Origin: Schistosoma haematobium
Lineage: Eukaryota; Platyhelminthes; Trematoda; Strigeidida; Schistosomatidae
Assembly (NCBI RefSeq): GCF_000699445.3
Contig: NC_067197.1
Location: 32,657,809-32,721,808, forward strand
Direction: 5' to 3'
Length of the DNA: 64,000 bases
The notes beneath the pieces were generated by a model. The model was not told the origin of the DNA. It did no database searches and worked only from the letters and a program-made list of their open reading frames with translations. The position numbers were made by a program, and so were the translations under genes. Numbering within the stretch: the stretch's first letter is position 1; every line of letters begins with the position of its first letter. Of the stretch, positions 62,660 through 64,000 are shown piece by piece.

Positions 62660-64000
62660 CGAGGATTTGAACAGAATAACATGAATTAATTTTATTTCGG
62701 AAAATTCTCATCAGCTTACAATCTATATTTTTAGAAAACCAAAACTGAGATAAGGTTTACATAATTATAATAATAGAAATGGAAGTGTATCATCACGATG
62801 GAATAGTGAGATCGAAGACACATAAAGTGTTGTAAAAAAACAATGTGTAAAGGAAAATTCAGGATCACCAGACATAATAACAAGAGATCATAGAGATGAA
62901 ATGATGAACTGATCATATGATGAAGCCTAACATTAATTAATAGCAATTGAGAATAACACGAGTTAAGTCAGTTAAAAATAAACTTATGAATTCGAAATTG
63001 ATGCAGTTTAAATAAGAGGAAATAGCAAAAATGATGTAACAAGCTGACGATAAAATTATTATGGTAAGGGAAGATTTGCAACTATTTCCATTCGGATAAA
63101 TAAGTCCAGCTTGAGGTGGTTGATAGCTATAGCTTCTGGGAATTTGAAAACAATGGAATTTGACTGTCAGCTGGTACTGCAAGATTTCAGTTTATCAGCC
63201 TAACAACTTATGTCACAAAGATGTTTAACAATAACACTCCTGAAAGCCTTTAATCTTCTATGACCTGAAACTTTTTGGGATATGTTCTTGGAATCGAATG
63301 TAGGCTCTTCTTTGCCTTAGCAATGACAGCTTTGGCAGGTACACATACATTTGTATGCGCAGTTGAGGGTAACACAAAAAGAGCATTTACTGATATTTGA
63401 TTGGAGTAAAGGAATAGTTTTATACAGGACAGTCATCCGAGCTGTAGGACAAGTTCTGGTCAGTGTGGTATTTATTCTGTTTATTTTCATTGCAATATAG
63501 ACACTCTTGAATCTAAGTTGAGCGAAAATAGGTTTTATGACGATTGTGGTTTTTTAAGTAGTCTTTACTTTTCTATATTTCTAAATAAATTCCTTTGGAA
63601 ACCTGTTGTCCCCTGGTCATTTTCTAACGTTCATTATTTAACTCCTAGTGAATTGATAGTAAATATCATTTATAATCTGTGGAAGTGTTTTGACAAGTGC
63701 CTTTTGTTAACTAATTGGACGAAAGCTGCTAAAATTCAGATGAACACCATTCCACGTTTCTTTTCGACAAACTGAACGTCGAAATGTACCATCCTCCATC
63801 CGTTGTATGACAATGTCGGTAAAGTTGAGCTTACCATCCTTTTCCTGTCACATAGTAAACTTAAGTTTTATGAGCATCTTTGTAGAGGTTTGGCAAGTGT
63901 TTCGCTTGTTGTAGATTATTACGTATAATAAAAGTATCGTCAACATACCTTGCATAATAAACCATTTTATAAATCGATCCTTTAAGCTTGGTCTTTTCAA
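62660..64000 (-). mobile_element. Penelope-like element, RT to terminal repeat, runs off edge
   Basis: From the right edge on the minus strand: YYARYVDDTFIIRN, the RT catalytic box, near 63950; then GKLNFTDIVIQRMEDGTFRR after a break, and KPIFAQLRFKS near 63530. Decayed GIY-YIG-region homology follows at about 63400-63060, ending with EAIAI and VANLPLP before TAA at 63059-63061. A terminal-repeat-like segment near 62680-62740 has GTAAGCTGATGAG and CCGAAAT. Stops and frameshifts make it inactive. The 5' part lies beyond the window. Confidence 0.75.

Overview
The window is AT-rich animal DNA and very probably comes from a blood fluke (Schistosoma or a close relative). The genes combine introns of about 30-40 nt at their 5' ends with kilobase introns further 3'. 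Tens of kilobases are gene-poor, and the repeats are typically schistosome: CR1-like and RTE-like non-LTR retrotransposons, Penelope-like elements (PLEs), a Ty3/gypsy gag relic, and tRNA-like SINEs carrying decayed hammerhead ribozymes. Species cannot be fixed by eye.

Left part, 1-17 kb. A PLE reverse-transcriptase relic (118-470, +) is followed by a decayed CR1-like element (2872-5445, -). A strong 160-bp inverted repeat (7167-7326) lies just upstream of a four-exon gene for an unrecognised 154-residue protein (7509-8396, +). A second CR1-like element (10480-13560, +) and a PLE terminal-repeat relic (14622-15075) come next. At 15466-16774 (-) I reconstruct an intact six-exon gene for a 347-residue protein that joins a FLYWCH/FAR1-like DNA-binding zinc finger to a SWIM zinc finger with no DDE core. 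It looks like a domesticated Mutator-like transposase and is the most interesting object here.

Middle, 18-46 kb. Cytosolic tryptophanyl-tRNA synthetase (18553-22692, +) is complete in six exons and lacks a WHEP domain. A PLE fragment lies between near-identical inverted terminal repeats (24126-25446). From 42162 down to 31653 (-) are six exons of a FERM-domain protein, including a likely 31-nt micro-exon. Its introns hold an inverted pair of tRNA-like SINEs with hammerhead remnants (38811-39146) and a gypsy gag relic. A further hammerhead-like sequence lies at 29011-29056. A CR1-like fragment (42360-44300, -) lies upstream of the FERM gene.

Right part, 46-64 kb. Cullin-4 (46580-61840, -), the scaffold of CRL4 ubiquitin ligases, runs through ten exons with large introns. 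Those introns contain an RTE reverse-transcriptase fragment in sense orientation, short non-LTR 3' fragments with visible target-site duplications, and a dispersed repeat also found at 30.3 kb. The cullin N-terminal repeats are not visible in the window. A PLE with RT and GIY-YIG-region relics occupies 62.66-64.0 kb and runs off the right edge.

Translation (tryptophanyl-tRNA synthetase), ubiquitination (CUL4) and membrane-cortex scaffolding (FERM) are unrelated jobs. This is ordinary eukaryotic gene order, not an operon. All exon boundaries were derived by hand from GT..AG sites, reading phase and family similarity.
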